Assembly (NCBI RefSeq): GCF_011046535.1
Contig: NZ_CP049257.1
Span: forward strand, 434,001 to 498,000
Reading direction: 5' to 3'
Source: Nocardioides anomalus
GTDB taxonomy: Bacteria > Actinomycetota > Actinomycetes > Propionibacteriales > Nocardioidaceae
Length of the DNA stretch: 64,000 nucleotides
Position numbers and translations under genes: made by a program
Shown: piece after piece, positions 16,745-27,636 of the stretch
Layout of the letters: every line of letters starts with the position of its first letter
Position numbering within the stretch: the stretch's first letter is position 1
The notes under the pieces: model-generated
Told to the model about the DNA's origin: nothing
The model's database searches: none
Seen by the model: only the letters and a program-made list of their open reading frames with translations

Positions 16745-18076
16745 CTAGGAGTTGGACGCCTCCGAATCTGAGTCGAGGGTCAAGGTGGCCGTCTTGGCCT
16801 GGCCCTCGTGGGTGTAGGTGACGGTGACCTGGTCGCCGGGCCGGTAGGACCGGATGGTGGCGATCAGCGAGTCGGCGTCGGTGATGAGGTGGTCGTCGAC
16901 CTTGGTGATGACGTCACCGGCGGCGATGCCGGCCTTCTGGGCCGTCGAGCCGTCGTTGACCTGCTGGATGGTCGCGCCGTCCGACAGCGTGGCGCCGTCC
17001 TGCTGCGCGGAGCTCTGCGCGACCGAGACGCCGAGCCGGGCGTGGGTCGGGGTCTCGCCCTTGGCCATCTGGGCCACGATCGGCATGACCTCGTCCATCG
17101 GGATCGCGAAGCCGACGCCGATGTTGCCGCTCTCGCCGCCCGCGCTCTGCCCGGCCGTCGCGATGGCCGCGTTGATGCCGACCACGTTGCCGTTCAGGTC
17201 GACCAGCGCACCGCCGGAGTTGCCGGGGTTGATAGCCGCGTCGGTCTGGATCGCGGGGTAGACGGTCGCGTTCTGCTGCTCGTCGGTGCCCACGTTGACC
17301 GGGCGGTTGAGCGCGCTGACGATGCCGCTGGTCACCGTGGCCTGCAGGCCGAGCGGCGAGCCGATGGCCACGACGCCCTGGCCGACCTGGAGGTCGGTGG
17401 ACGTGCCGATGGTGGCCGGCGTGAGCCCGGAGACGCCCTGGGCCTGGATGAGCGCGGTGTCGGTCAGCGGGTCGGTGCCCAGGATGGTGGCGTCGGCGTG
17501 GCTGCCGTCGTTGAAGGTGACCGTGAGCTTGCCGTCGTTGCCGGCCAGCGCGACCACGTGGTTGTTGGTCAGGATCTGGCCGTCGGAGCTGAGGATGATG
17601 CCCGAGCCGGACCCGGCGCCCTGCGCGCCGCTCACGTCGATCTTGACGACCGACGGCAGCACCTTCGCGGCCACGGCCTCGACGCTGTCGGTGCCGGCGG
17701 GCGAAGAGGGAGCGTCGACGACCTTGGAGGTCTTCACCGGGCTGGTGGCCACGGCGGAGCTGTTGCCGCCGCCGTCGTCCTGCCAGGCGGAGTACGCCGC
17801 GGCGCCGCCGACCCCGGCGCCACCGCCGACGACGAGCGCGGCGGCGACGATGCCGGCCGCGAACGCCGAGCGGCGCCGGCGGGACTCGCGCACCAGGGGC
17901 GAGGGGCCGACAGGCCCCTGGGCCGGACCCGGAGCGGGCTGGGTGGCGTACGGGTTGGTCTGCGGGGCCGGGGTGGCCGGGCGCCAGGCCGGCGGGTTGC
18001 CGGGCGGCGGGGGGAGCGGGTTGGTGTCGCCGGAGTCGTTCACGATCACCACGGTGCCGCCGGGATCTGTGACCAT
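16745..18076 (-). CDS. HtrA/DegP-type membrane-anchored serine protease with PDZ domain
   Basis: A 443-residue protein. The cytoplasmic N-terminus (residues 1-69) is Pro-rich and ends in RESRRRR. One membrane helix lies at about 71-95, then a trypsin-like domain with His173 (TNNHVV), Asp206 (DPLTDTALI) and Ser287 (NPGNSGGAL). A PDZ domain covers about 345-430 (ARLGVSVAQ, then AGIAAGDVITKVDDH). Members degrade or refold damaged exported proteins at the outer face of the membrane. Start ATG at 18076. The gene faces the RTX-repeat gene at 18158 divergently across 81 bases. Probable envelope-stress function by family. Confidence 0.92.
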   Translation of the reverse strand: MVTDPGGTVVIVNDSGDTNPLPPPPGNPPAWRPATPAPQTNPYATQPAPGPAQGPVGPSPLVRESRRRRSAFAAGIVAAALVVGGGAGVGGAAAYSAWQDDGGGNSSAVATSPVKTSKVVDAPSSPAGTDSVEAVAAKVLPSVVKIDVSGAQGAGSGSGIILSSDGQILTNNHVVALAGNDGKLTVTFNDGSHADATILGTDPLTDTALIQAQGVSGLTPATIGTSTDLQVGQGVVAIGSPLGLQATVTSGIVSALNRPVNVGTDEQQNATVYPAIQTDAAINPGNSGGALVDLNGNVVGINAAIATAGQSAGGESGNIGVGFAIPMDEVMPIVAQMAKGETPTHARLGVSVAQSSAQQDGATLSDGATIQQVNDGSTAQKAGIAAGDVITKVDDHLITDADSLIATIRSYRPGDQVTVTYTHEGQAKTATLTLDSDSEASNS

Positions 18077-18157
18077 CCTGAGACCTGGCTGGGTGGTTCA
18101 GAAGAACAGGACGCGCGTCCCTCGGCCTCGGGACGCCGGTCCGGCCACGATGACGTC

Positions 18158-18658
18158 GTGCTGAAGATCCCCGCGCTCGTCCTCGCCGCCACCCTCGTCC
18201 TGGGTGGCGGCGCCGCCTCCGCCGTCGTCCAGCACGGCGGCCCCGGCGACGACACCCTCAACGGCACCAAGCGGGCAGACACCCTGCGCGGCCAGAACGG
18301 CGACGACCGGCTGCAGGGCTTCGGCGGTGACGACCTCCTCCTCGGCGGCGACGGCGACGACGTCCTCAAGGGCGGGCCCGGCCTCGACGACATGGGCGGC
18401 GGCGCGGGTGACGACTTCCTGGTCGGCGCGTTCGACGAGGACGACGACCGCCTCTACGGCGGCCCGGGCGACGACATCGTGAGCGGCTACCGCAGCGACC
18501 AGCTCACCGGCGGCAGCGGCGACGACCGGATGGTGATCATCGACCCGCAGCCCGGCGCCTTCGTCCTGTGCGGCTCCGGCGAGGACACGGTCGTCGCCGA
18601 GGGTCGGCCGCCGGCCGGCACCATCGCCCAGGACTGCGAGCACCTGCGGGTCGGCTGA
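18158..18658 (+). CDS. secreted RTX/hemolysin-type calcium-binding repeat protein
   Basis: A 166-residue protein with a signal peptide (VLKIPALVLAATLVLGGGAASA) and then at least six GGxGxD-type nonapeptide repeats (GGPGDDTLNG, GQNGDDRLQG, GGDGDDVLKG, GGPGDDIVSG, GGSGDDRMVI). These fold as a calcium-binding beta roll. The C-terminus holds two cysteines (LCGSGED, AQDCEH) that may pair. There is no enzyme domain. The GTG at 18158 is the only start that avoids a stop; an ATG at 18149 is in another frame and ends at once. Role outside the cell unknown. Confidence 0.8.
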   Translation: MLKIPALVLAATLVLGGGAASAVVQHGGPGDDTLNGTKRADTLRGQNGDDRLQGFGGDDLLLGGDGDDVLKGGPGLDDMGGGAGDDFLVGAFDEDDDRLYGGPGDDIVSGYRSDQLTGGSGDDRMVIIDPQPGAFVLCGSGEDTVVAEGRPPAGTIAQDCEHLRVG

Positions 18659-18695
18659 CCCTTGAACCACCGTGTGCGCCCGGTCACACTGCAGC

Positions 18696-20305
<1,610 letters not shown>

Positions 20306-20309
<4 letters not shown>

Positions 20310-21037
20310 CCGGCCACCCACGTCCGCAGCAGGTGCTCGCACTCGGTCAGCTGCGCGGTCGGCACGTGCTCCTCGCGGGTGTGCGCGAGGAGCGGGTCGC
20401 CGGGTCCGAAGGTGACGGCCGGGGTGCCGAGCCCGGCCAGCAGCCGCGCCGCGGTCCGGTCGGTGGCGGGCACCGGCTCGGTGCCGAGGGCTGAGGCGAA
20501 CGCCGCCACGGCCGCGCTCTCGCCGAGCTCATCGTCCACCTCGACACCGGCGCCGGTCGGCTCGAGCACGACGGCCAGGTCGCCGCGGAGCACGTCCGGC
20601 CGCTTGCGCGCCAGCGCCTCGAGCCCGCTCTCCCCGTCGCCCTCCTCGCCGGACCAGAACACGTACGTCGCGTCGCGGCCGGTGTCGGCCAGGGCTGCGA
20701 CCTTCAGCGCCACCGCGAGCCCGCCCTTGGCGTCGCAGGCGCCCAGCCCGAACAGCCGGCCCATCTCGACGTAGGCCAGCACCTCGTCCTCGCCGTCACC
20801 CGGCACCGTGTCGAGGTGCCCGGCGACGACGACGCGCTCCGCGCGGCCGAGCGCGGAGCGGGCGACGACGGTGTCCCCGAACCGCTCGACGTCCAGGTGC
20901 GGCAGCGTCCGCAGGGCCTGCTCGACAGAGTCGGCGAGCGGCCCCTCGGCACCGGTGAGGGACTCCACGTTGACCAGGCCCATGGTCAGCGAGACCACGT
21001 CGAGAGCCAGGGGGAGGGGCATCACGAAGTCGGGCAC
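20306..21037 (-). CDS. DapE-like M20 metallohydrolase lacking the lid/dimerisation domain
   Basis: A 243-residue protein that reads as an M20 peptidase of the succinyl-diaminopimelate desuccinylase type. The metal ligands and catalytic acids are present: His74 and Asp76 (AGHLDTVP), Asp102 (GACDAKGG), Glu131/132 (SGEEGDGES), Glu159 (VLEPTGAGV) and His224 (EEHVP). In the family about 110 residues of lid domain lie between EPT and the C-terminal GPGDPLLAH part. Here they are missing, and the two parts join in frame around residues 165-180 (VEVDDELGESAAVA). The lid normally carries a histidine that completes the partner active site, so classical DapE activity is doubtful. Start taken as GTG 21037 after GAGAGGG; ATG 21022 is possible. 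Confidence 0.8.
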
Positions 21038-21259
21038 GCCGGCCACCCTCTCAGCCCGGAGCAGGCTCGAAGGGACGCCGGGCCATCTCTTCATCGTTGT
21101 TGGGGTCAACCAACCCCGGGCGTTCGACGTCCGTTCACCTGGGCCGACTCGACTCCTCCCGCCACGGGGTGGCCGTCCTCGGACGGTCGGCCGCCGCGTG
21201 CCCGTCCCGTGGTCAGGGACCCCTCGTGCAGCACGACAGCAACAGGAAAGTGGAGCCAG

Positions 21260-24200
21260 ATGATCGACGTGCGGTCCGCTCGAGCCCTCGGTGCGCTGAT
21301 CGCCGCCGTCCTGGGGGTGTGCACCCTCGGGCTGCTCGCCCCGAGCGCACCGGCCGCCGCGGCCGCGCCCACCCCGAGCGACCTGGTCATCGCCGCGGTC
21401 TGGGGCGCCAACTCCGACACCGGCCAGTGGACCAACGACTGGGTCGAGCTCTACAACCCCACCGACCACGACATCGTGCTCGGCACCAATGACGGCGGCA
21501 CGGTGACGTCGAACTACTACCAGTGCTACCGCGCCAACGCCGCGGCCACGCAGAAGTGCTCGACCACGGTCGGCCTCTACGGCACGGTCAAGGCGCACCA
21601 CTACTTCCTGGTCTGGTACCCCAGCAAGAACACCGCCGGCGTCACCTACACCTACCCGCCGGGACTCACTCCCGACGTGGACTTCGCCAAGAAGACGGCG
21701 GCCAACGGCCAGCAGGTCGGCACCGACATGGGCGGGTGCAACACCGGGGGCCAGCTGTTGCTGCTCAACTCGGCCACCGCCGGTGCGGCGACCTTCAAGG
21801 GCGACCTGTCCTCGCCGGCCGCGAGGGCGGCCGGCGTGGTCGACGGCCTCGGCTGGACCGCGAACGGCAGCACCCAGCCCGACGCGGCCGAGACCAACGG
21901 CAACGCCACCATCACCGGCGTCCAGAGCGGGACGACCAACGGCTGCGTCCTGGCCCGCACGCTGGTCGACGGCACCCCGCTCGACACCGACGTCAACCGC
22001 ACCGACATCGCCCCGGTCGCGCCCGCGTCGTTCACCGTCCACTCCCAGATCAGCGACCACGTCGCCGTGGCCCCCGTCGCCGACACCACGGTCAGCCGCG
22101 GCGAGACCATGCCCCCGCTCCAGGTCCAGGGCAGCAAGGGCACCGGCGCGCTCACCTACGACGCGACCGGTCTGCCCGACGGGCTCGCCCTCGACCACGC
22201 CAGCGGCGTCATCAGCGGTACGCCGGCCGCGGGCGTCGCGCTCCAGGGCTACCCGGTCACCGTCACGGTCACCGACTCCTCGCCGACCGGCGCCGAGACC
22301 GCGACGACGACGTTCACGCTCACCGTCAGCAGCACCCTGCGGGTGGACCCGCTCGCCGACACCTCGGTGCGCAAGGGCGAGGCGCTGGCGCCGATCCAGG
22401 TCGGCGCGCACGGCGGCGTCCCCGGCTACCACTACGCGGCGACCGACCTCCCGACCGGCGTGGGCATCGACGCCGACTCCGGCCGGATCAGCGGTACGCC
22501 GACCGGCCCGGCCGGCCGCTACCGCGCCCACGTGACGGTCACCGACAGCGGTGCGGGCCAGGCCGCACAGTCGGTCACCGTCGACCTCACCCTCGTCGTG
22601 AAGCCCCCGACCGCACCTCCGGCCGGGGGCGACCCGCTCGCCGGGTTGCGGATCAACGAGGTGCACGCCACCGGGACGCCGGCCCAGGACTGGGTCGAGC
22701 TCGTCAACACCGGAGCGGCCGTGGCCGGGGCCTCGGTGCGGCTCGCCGACCGGGGCGGCGACACCGCGACCGTCACCGTCGGCGACGTGCCCGCCGGCGG
22801 GTTCGCGGTCGTCGAGGGCTCCGTCCTGCACGCGGCCGGCGTCGACCTCGCCGCCGACGACACCCTCGACCTGACCGAGACCGACGACACGGTGCTCGAC
22901 GAGACCGCGTGGTCGGCGCACCCCACCACCTCGTGGGCGCGCTACCCCGACGGCACCGGCGACTTCACCACGTCGAAGGAGCCGACCAAGGGCGCCGCCA
23001 ACGCGGTCCCCGCGACGTACGCCACCGACCACCTGGTCGTGGCCGCGGTCTTCGGTGCGAACTCCGACACCGCGCGGTGGACCAACGACTGGGTCGAGCT
23101 CTACAACCCCACCGACGCCCCGATCGTCCTGGGGACCGTCGACACCTCGACGACGCCGAGCACGGTCACCTCGAACTACGCGCTGTGCTACCGCAGCTAC
23201 TCGGTGACCGGCGCCTGCAACCTGGTCCAGCTCTCCGGCACGGTCCAGCCGCACCACCACTTCTTCGTCTGGTACGGCAACGCCCACACCCCGGCCGACC
23301 ACGGCACCTTTCCGGCCGGGTTCACCCCCGACCTGGACGCGTCGGTCAAGACGCCCGGGAACGGCAACCAGGCCGGCAGCAACATGGGCGGCTGCAACAC
23401 CGGTGGTCAGCTCCAGCTGCTCGACGCGACCAGGACGACGACCGCCTTCAACGGCGACCTCGCCTCGCCCGCGGCCCGGGCCGCGGGCGTGGTGGACGGC
23501 GTCGGCTGGATGAACGCCTCCACCAACCAGCCGGTCTCCGCGGAGAGCGCGGGCTCGCCCCGCGTGAGCGGCGTCGACTCCGGCACCAACAACACCTGCG
23601 TCGTGGCCCGCCGCTCCGCGCACGGCTTCCTCGTCGACTCCGACGCCAACCGCACCGACTTCGCGCCGGTCGCGGACCTCGACTCCTTCCCGGCCCGGTC
23701 GCAGCACGACGAGCGCGTGAGCGTCTCGCCCGTGGCCGACGCCGAGCTCTCGATCGGCGAGGCGATGGACCCGATCCGGGTCGAGGCACAGGCCGTCTTC
23801 GGAGACCTGGTCTTCTCCGCCGAGGGCCTGCCGGGCGGGCTCACCGTGGACCCGCACACCGGGGTCGTCAGCGGCACGCCCGACGCCGCCGACGAGGCGC
23901 GCGCCTACCCGGTCACCGTCACCGTCTCCGACGCCGTGCCGAGCGACACCGCCACCGTGACGTTCACCCTCACCCTCGGCACGCAGCTGCGCCTGGAGCC
24001 GGTCGCTGACCGATCGGTCCAGCGCGGCACCCCGCTCACCGTCGCCCTGCGGGCCCACGGTGGCTCCGCGCCCTACACCTTCGCGGCCACCGGGCTGCCC
24101 GCCGGCGTCACCCTGGACCCGGCCACCGGCGCCCTCAGCGGCACGCCGACCGGCGCCCTCGGGCGCTACGCCGTGCACGTGACGGTCACCGACAGCGCCA

Positions 24201-27200
24201 CCACCCCCGCCACGGTCGCCCGCGACCTCGCCCTCGTCGTGCTGCCGCCGGCGGGCGGCCCCGCCGCGGGCGACCCGCTCGCCGGGCTGCGCCTCAACGA
24301 GGTCGTGGCCACCGGGGACCCGGCCCGCGACTGGGTCGAGCTGGTCAACACCGGTGCCGCCGTCACCGGCGCGTCCCTGGCCCTCGAGGACAGCGCGGGG
24401 GAGACCTATGCGCTCCCGGCCCAGGCGATCGCGGGCGGCGGGTTCGTGGTCGTCGACAGCGCGGCCCTCGTGGCCGCCGGCCTGCACCTGGCCGCGGACG
24501 ACACGCTCTACCTGACCGAGGCCGACGGCACGCTGCTCGACCAGACCACGTATGCGTCGTACCCGCCGACCTCGTGGGCCCGCACCACCGACGGCACCGG
24601 CGCGTTCGGCGTCTCGGCGTACCCGACCAAGGGCCAGCCCAACGCCGGCGCCCCGGTCATCGCGCCCAACGACCTGCTGGTCACCGAGGTCAACTACGAC
24701 AACAACTCCACCGACTACTACGAGTACAGCGAGGTCACCAACACCACCGACCACCCCATCGACTTCGCGGCGTACGGGCTGAGCCTTCGCAAGAGCGGGG
24801 CGATCATGACGCTGCACGACCCGGCGGACACGTCGCAGGCGTCGCCGGTGGTGGACCCGGTGATCCCGGCCCACGGCACCCGGCTGTTCTGGTGGGTCGA
24901 GAACCAGTACTTCGGGGTCAAGACGACCGCGCAGTTCCGCGCCAACTACGGGCTGGCCGCGTCCACGCCGGTGGTGCTGGTCTACGGGTTCTCCTCGATG
25001 GCCAACTCCGGTGGCGACCACTCCTTCGACGTCTCGGTCAACCAGGGCGGCACGCTGATCTCGCGGGCCTCCGTCGACACCCCGTGCGCGGCCGGCACCT
25101 TCAACGGCGCCTCGGTGTGCCCGGCGACCAACAACAACTACGCCGAGCACTACCGCGTGCCCGCCGACCGCACCGTCGCCGACGCGACGGTCTGGTACAA
25201 CTCGCTCGCGGCCGGCGGCGACGACGTCAACCACCCGCTCGGGACCCGGCTGAGCACGCCCACCACGGTCGACCTCGAGCAGCTCGGTGCCACCCGCGCG
25301 GTCAGGATCGCCTCGGTGTCGGGCGACATCACGCTGCACAACACCGGCACGGCGCCGGTGGACCTGACCGGCTACGTCCTGCAGAAGAACGCGGCGGGCG
25401 CGACCTACCCCCTGCCGGCCGGGACCACCGTCGCCGGCGGGGCCGACCTCGTCGTCACGGCGGCGGACTCCGGGCTGAGCCTCGCGGACCGCGACTACCT
25501 CACGCTCCTGGCGCCGCGCGGCTACGCCTACTCCGACGGCGTGGGCATCGCCGACACCACCGGCCCGCTGCTCCGGGCGCTGCCGTACGACGCGAGCTCG
25601 GGCCAGGACCCGGTCATCGACCCGACCACCGGTCTGCCCCTACCGCCGGCCGGCGGGCTCTACCGGCCCGCGGGCATCTCGGCCCGCAACGGCACGGTCT
25701 ACGTCTCCAACACCGGCGACAACGTCCTGGCCACCATGGCCGACGGGTCCAACACCGTCATCGCCGGCTCGCTCGAGGGCCACGGCGACGTCGGCGACGA
25801 GGGCCCGGCGGTCGACGCCTTCCTCTACCAGCCCGGCGGCCTGGCCGAGGACGCGCAGGGCAACGTCTACGTCGCCGACAGCGGCGACAACGTGGTCCGC
25901 AAGATCACCGCCGACGGCGTGATCCACCGCTTCGCCGGCACCGGCGTCGCCGGCGGCCCCGGCGCCGCGGTCACGCCGACCAGCACGCCGCTGACGGTCA
26001 ACCTCTGGCACCCGAATGACGTGGCCGTCGACGCCGCCGGCAACGTGTTCATCGCCGACACCTCCGACAACCGCGTCCTCGAGGTCACCGTGGCCGGCGC
26101 GGTGGAGGTCCTGGCCGGCACCGGCCGGGGCGGGTACGCCGGCGACGGCGCCGCCGCCACCTCGGCCCGGCTCGCGCAGCCGGCCGGCGTCGCGGTCGAC
26201 GCCCACGACAACGTCTACGTCGCGGACTCGTCCAACAACGTCATCCGGCGGGTCGACGCGACGAGCGGGGTCATCACCACCGTGGCCGGCGACTACGCCG
26301 CGGGCCTGGCCCAGGGCACCTGCCTCGGCGGCTACGGCGGCGACGGCGGCCCCGCGACCTCCGCCCGGCTCAACGACCCGCAGGGCGTCGCGCTGGACGG
26401 CGCGGGCGACCTGTTCATCGCCGACACGCTCAACCACGCGATCCGGCAGGTCGACCCCGACGGCACCATCACGACCCTGGTCAACGACGGTGCCGTGCCC
26501 GGCGCCGGCAACACCAGCCCGGTCGGCGGCGGCTCGATCCCCTCGCGGACCCGGCTCAACACGCCGTACGCCGTCGCGGTCGACCCGGTGACCGACGTCC
26601 TCTACATCGCCGACACCAAGAACAACGTCGTCGAGGAGGTCCTGCACGCGGCCCGTGCTGGCGGGGCGGCCGGACCGCTCGAGCCGGTCGACCAGATCCC
26701 GGTCACCGGCTCCGGCTCGGCGGGCACGGCCTGCGCCGTGCTGGCCAACGGCCCGGTCGCCTCGGCGGCCGCGCCCAGCGTCACCGGCACCCGGGTGGTG
26801 GGGTCGACCCTGACCGCCGACCCCGGGCAGTGGACGCCGACGCCGGACTCCTTCACCTACCAGTGGCTGCGCGACGGCGTGGCGATCCCCGGCGCCGAGC
26901 AGGCGTCGTACACCACCACCGCGGCCGACGGCGGCCACGTGGTCTCCGTCGCGGTGACCGCGGTCAAGGCGGAGTTCGCCCCGGCCAGCGCCACCTCGGC
27001 GGCGGTGCCGATCGCACCGGCCACCGCGCCGACGCTCACCACGGGCACGCCGACCCTCTCGGCCCCGGTCAGGGTGGGGGTCGAGGTGACCGCATCGCCC
27101 GGCTCCTGGCGGGCCGGCTCGGCCGGCGTCACGTCGTTCGCCTTCCAGTGGCTGCGCGACGGCGTGGCCATCCCGGGGGCGACGGGGCCGAGCTACACGC

Positions 27201-27595
27201 CCACCGCGGCCGACCGCCCGGGCGCCCTGTCGGTCACCGTGACGGGCACCTACGCCGGCTACCAGACCGCGACGGCGGGCTCCGCGGCCGTGCCGGTCCG
27301 GGCCGGTCGGCTCGAGGCCCGCCGGCCGCAGGTCCGCGGCCGGGCCGCGGTCGGCCACCGGCTGCACGCCCGGGCCGGACGCTGGAAGGCCGGCCCGTCG
27401 GCCCTGGCCGACCGGCACCTGCACTACCAGTGGTTCGCCGACGGTGAGCGCATCGCCGGCGCGACCGGGGCGCGCTACCTGGTGCGCCCGCAGGACCGCG
27501 GCGCCCGCCTGAGCGTCGAGGTCACCGGCTCCGCGCCGGGCTACGCCACGACCACGAGGTCCTCCCGGCCCACCCGCGCCGTCACCGCGCGCTGA
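21260..27595 (+). CDS. giant secreted modular protein (lamin-tail-like, Ig-like, NHL repeats)
   Basis: A 2111-residue protein with a signal peptide (about residues 1-36, ending PAAAAAP). Order: module 1 (about 40-570) has a lamin-tail-like domain (NDWVELYNPTDHDIVLG), two putative Ig domains (SGVISGTPAAG and similar) and a second short lamin-tail-like domain (QDWVELVNTG). Module 2 (about 585-1125) repeats the whole layout with high similarity. Then two more lamin-tail-like parts (1135-1430), six NHL beta-propeller repeats (about 1469-1794, for example QGNVYVADSGDNVVRKI) and three YQWLRDGVAIPGA-type Ig-like repeats (1837-2111). No sortase motif, anchor or enzyme domain is seen. Likely a surface or matrix binding protein; function unknown. 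The ATG at 21260 follows GGAAAGTGGAG. Confidence 0.88.
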   Translation: MIDVRSARALGALIAAVLGVCTLGLLAPSAPAAAAAPTPSDLVIAAVWGANSDTGQWTNDWVELYNPTDHDIVLGTNDGGTVTSNYYQCYRANAAATQKCSTTVGLYGTVKAHHYFLVWYPSKNTAGVTYTYPPGLTPDVDFAKKTAANGQQVGTDMGGCNTGGQLLLLNSATAGAATFKGDLSSPAARAAGVVDGLGWTANGSTQPDAAETNGNATITGVQSGTTNGCVLARTLVDGTPLDTDVNRTDIAPVAPASFTVHSQISDHVAVAPVADTTVSRGETMPPLQVQGSKGTGALTYDATGLPDGLALDHASGVISGTPAAGVALQGYPVTVTVTDSSPTGAETATTTFTLTVSSTLRVDPLADTSVRKGEALAPIQVGAHGGVPGYHYAATDLPTGVGIDADSGRISGTPTGPAGRYRAHVTVTDSGAGQAAQSVTVDLTLVVKPPTAPPAGGDPLAGLRINEVHATGTPAQDWVELVNTGAAVAGASVRLADRGGDTATVTVGDVPAGGFAVVEGSVLHAAGVDLAADDTLDLTETDDTVLDETAWSAHPTTSWARYPDGTGDFTTSKEPTKGAANAVPATYATDHLVVAAVFGANSDTARWTNDWVELYNPTDAPIVLGTVDTSTTPSTVTSNYALCYRSYSVTGACNLVQLSGTVQPHHHFFVWYGNAHTPADHGTFPAGFTPDLDASVKTPGNGNQAGSNMGGCNTGGQLQLLDATRTTTAFNGDLASPAARAAGVVDGVGWMNASTNQPVSAESAGSPRVSGVDSGTNNTCVVARRSAHGFLVDSDANRTDFAPVADLDSFPARSQHDERVSVSPVADAELSIGEAMDPIRVEAQAVFGDLVFSAEGLPGGLTVDPHTGVVSGTPDAADEARAYPVTVTVSDAVPSDTATVTFTLTLGTQLRLEPVADRSVQRGTPLTVALRAHGGSAPYTFAATGLPAGVTLDPATGALSGTPTGALGRYAVHVTVTDSATTPATVARDLALVVLPPAGGPAAGDPLAGLRLNEVVATGDPARDWVELVNTGAAVTGASLALEDSAGETYALPAQAIAGGGFVVVDSAALVAAGLHLAADDTLYLTEADGTLLDQTTYASYPPTSWARTTDGTGAFGVSAYPTKGQPNAGAPVIAPNDLLVTEVNYDNNSTDYYEYSEVTNTTDHPIDFAAYGLSLRKSGAIMTLHDPADTSQASPVVDPVIPAHGTRLFWWVENQYFGVKTTAQFRANYGLAASTPVVLVYGFSSMANSGGDHSFDVSVNQGGTLISRASVDTPCAAGTFNGASVCPATNNNYAEHYRVPADRTVADATVWYNSLAAGGDDVNHPLGTRLSTPTTVDLEQLGATRAVRIASVSGDITLHNTGTAPVDLTGYVLQKNAAGATYPLPAGTTVAGGADLVVTAADSGLSLADRDYLTLLAPRGYAYSDGVGIADTTGPLLRALPYDASSGQDPVIDPTTGLPLPPAGGLYRPAGISARNGTVYVSNTGDNVLATMADGSNTVIAGSLEGHGDVGDEGPAVDAFLYQPGGLAEDAQGNVYVADSGDNVVRKITADGVIHRFAGTGVAGGPGAAVTPTSTPLTVNLWHPNDVAVDAAGNVFIADTSDNRVLEVTVAGAVEVLAGTGRGGYAGDGAAATSARLAQPAGVAVDAHDNVYVADSSNNVIRRVDATSGVITTVAGDYAAGLAQGTCLGGYGGDGGPATSARLNDPQGVALDGAGDLFIADTLNHAIRQVDPDGTITTLVNDGAVPGAGNTSPVGGGSIPSRTRLNTPYAVAVDPVTDVLYIADTKNNVVEEVLHAARAGGAAGPLEPVDQIPVTGSGSAGTACAVLANGPVASAAAPSVTGTRVVGSTLTADPGQWTPTPDSFTYQWLRDGVAIPGAEQASYTTTAADGGHVVSVAVTAVKAEFAPASATSAAVPIAPATAPTLTTGTPTLSAPVRVGVEVTASPGSWRAGSAGVTSFAFQWLRDGVAIPGATGPSYTPTAADRPGALSVTVTGTYAGYQTATAGSAAVPVRAGRLEARRPQVRGRAAVGHRLHARAGRWKAGPSALADRHLHYQWFADGERIAGATGARYLVRPQDRGARLSVEVTGSAPGYATTTRSSRPTRAVTAR

Positions 27596-27636
27596 CCCAC
27601 GACCCGCCACCGCCCAGCACAGCGAGAGAAGAAGCC

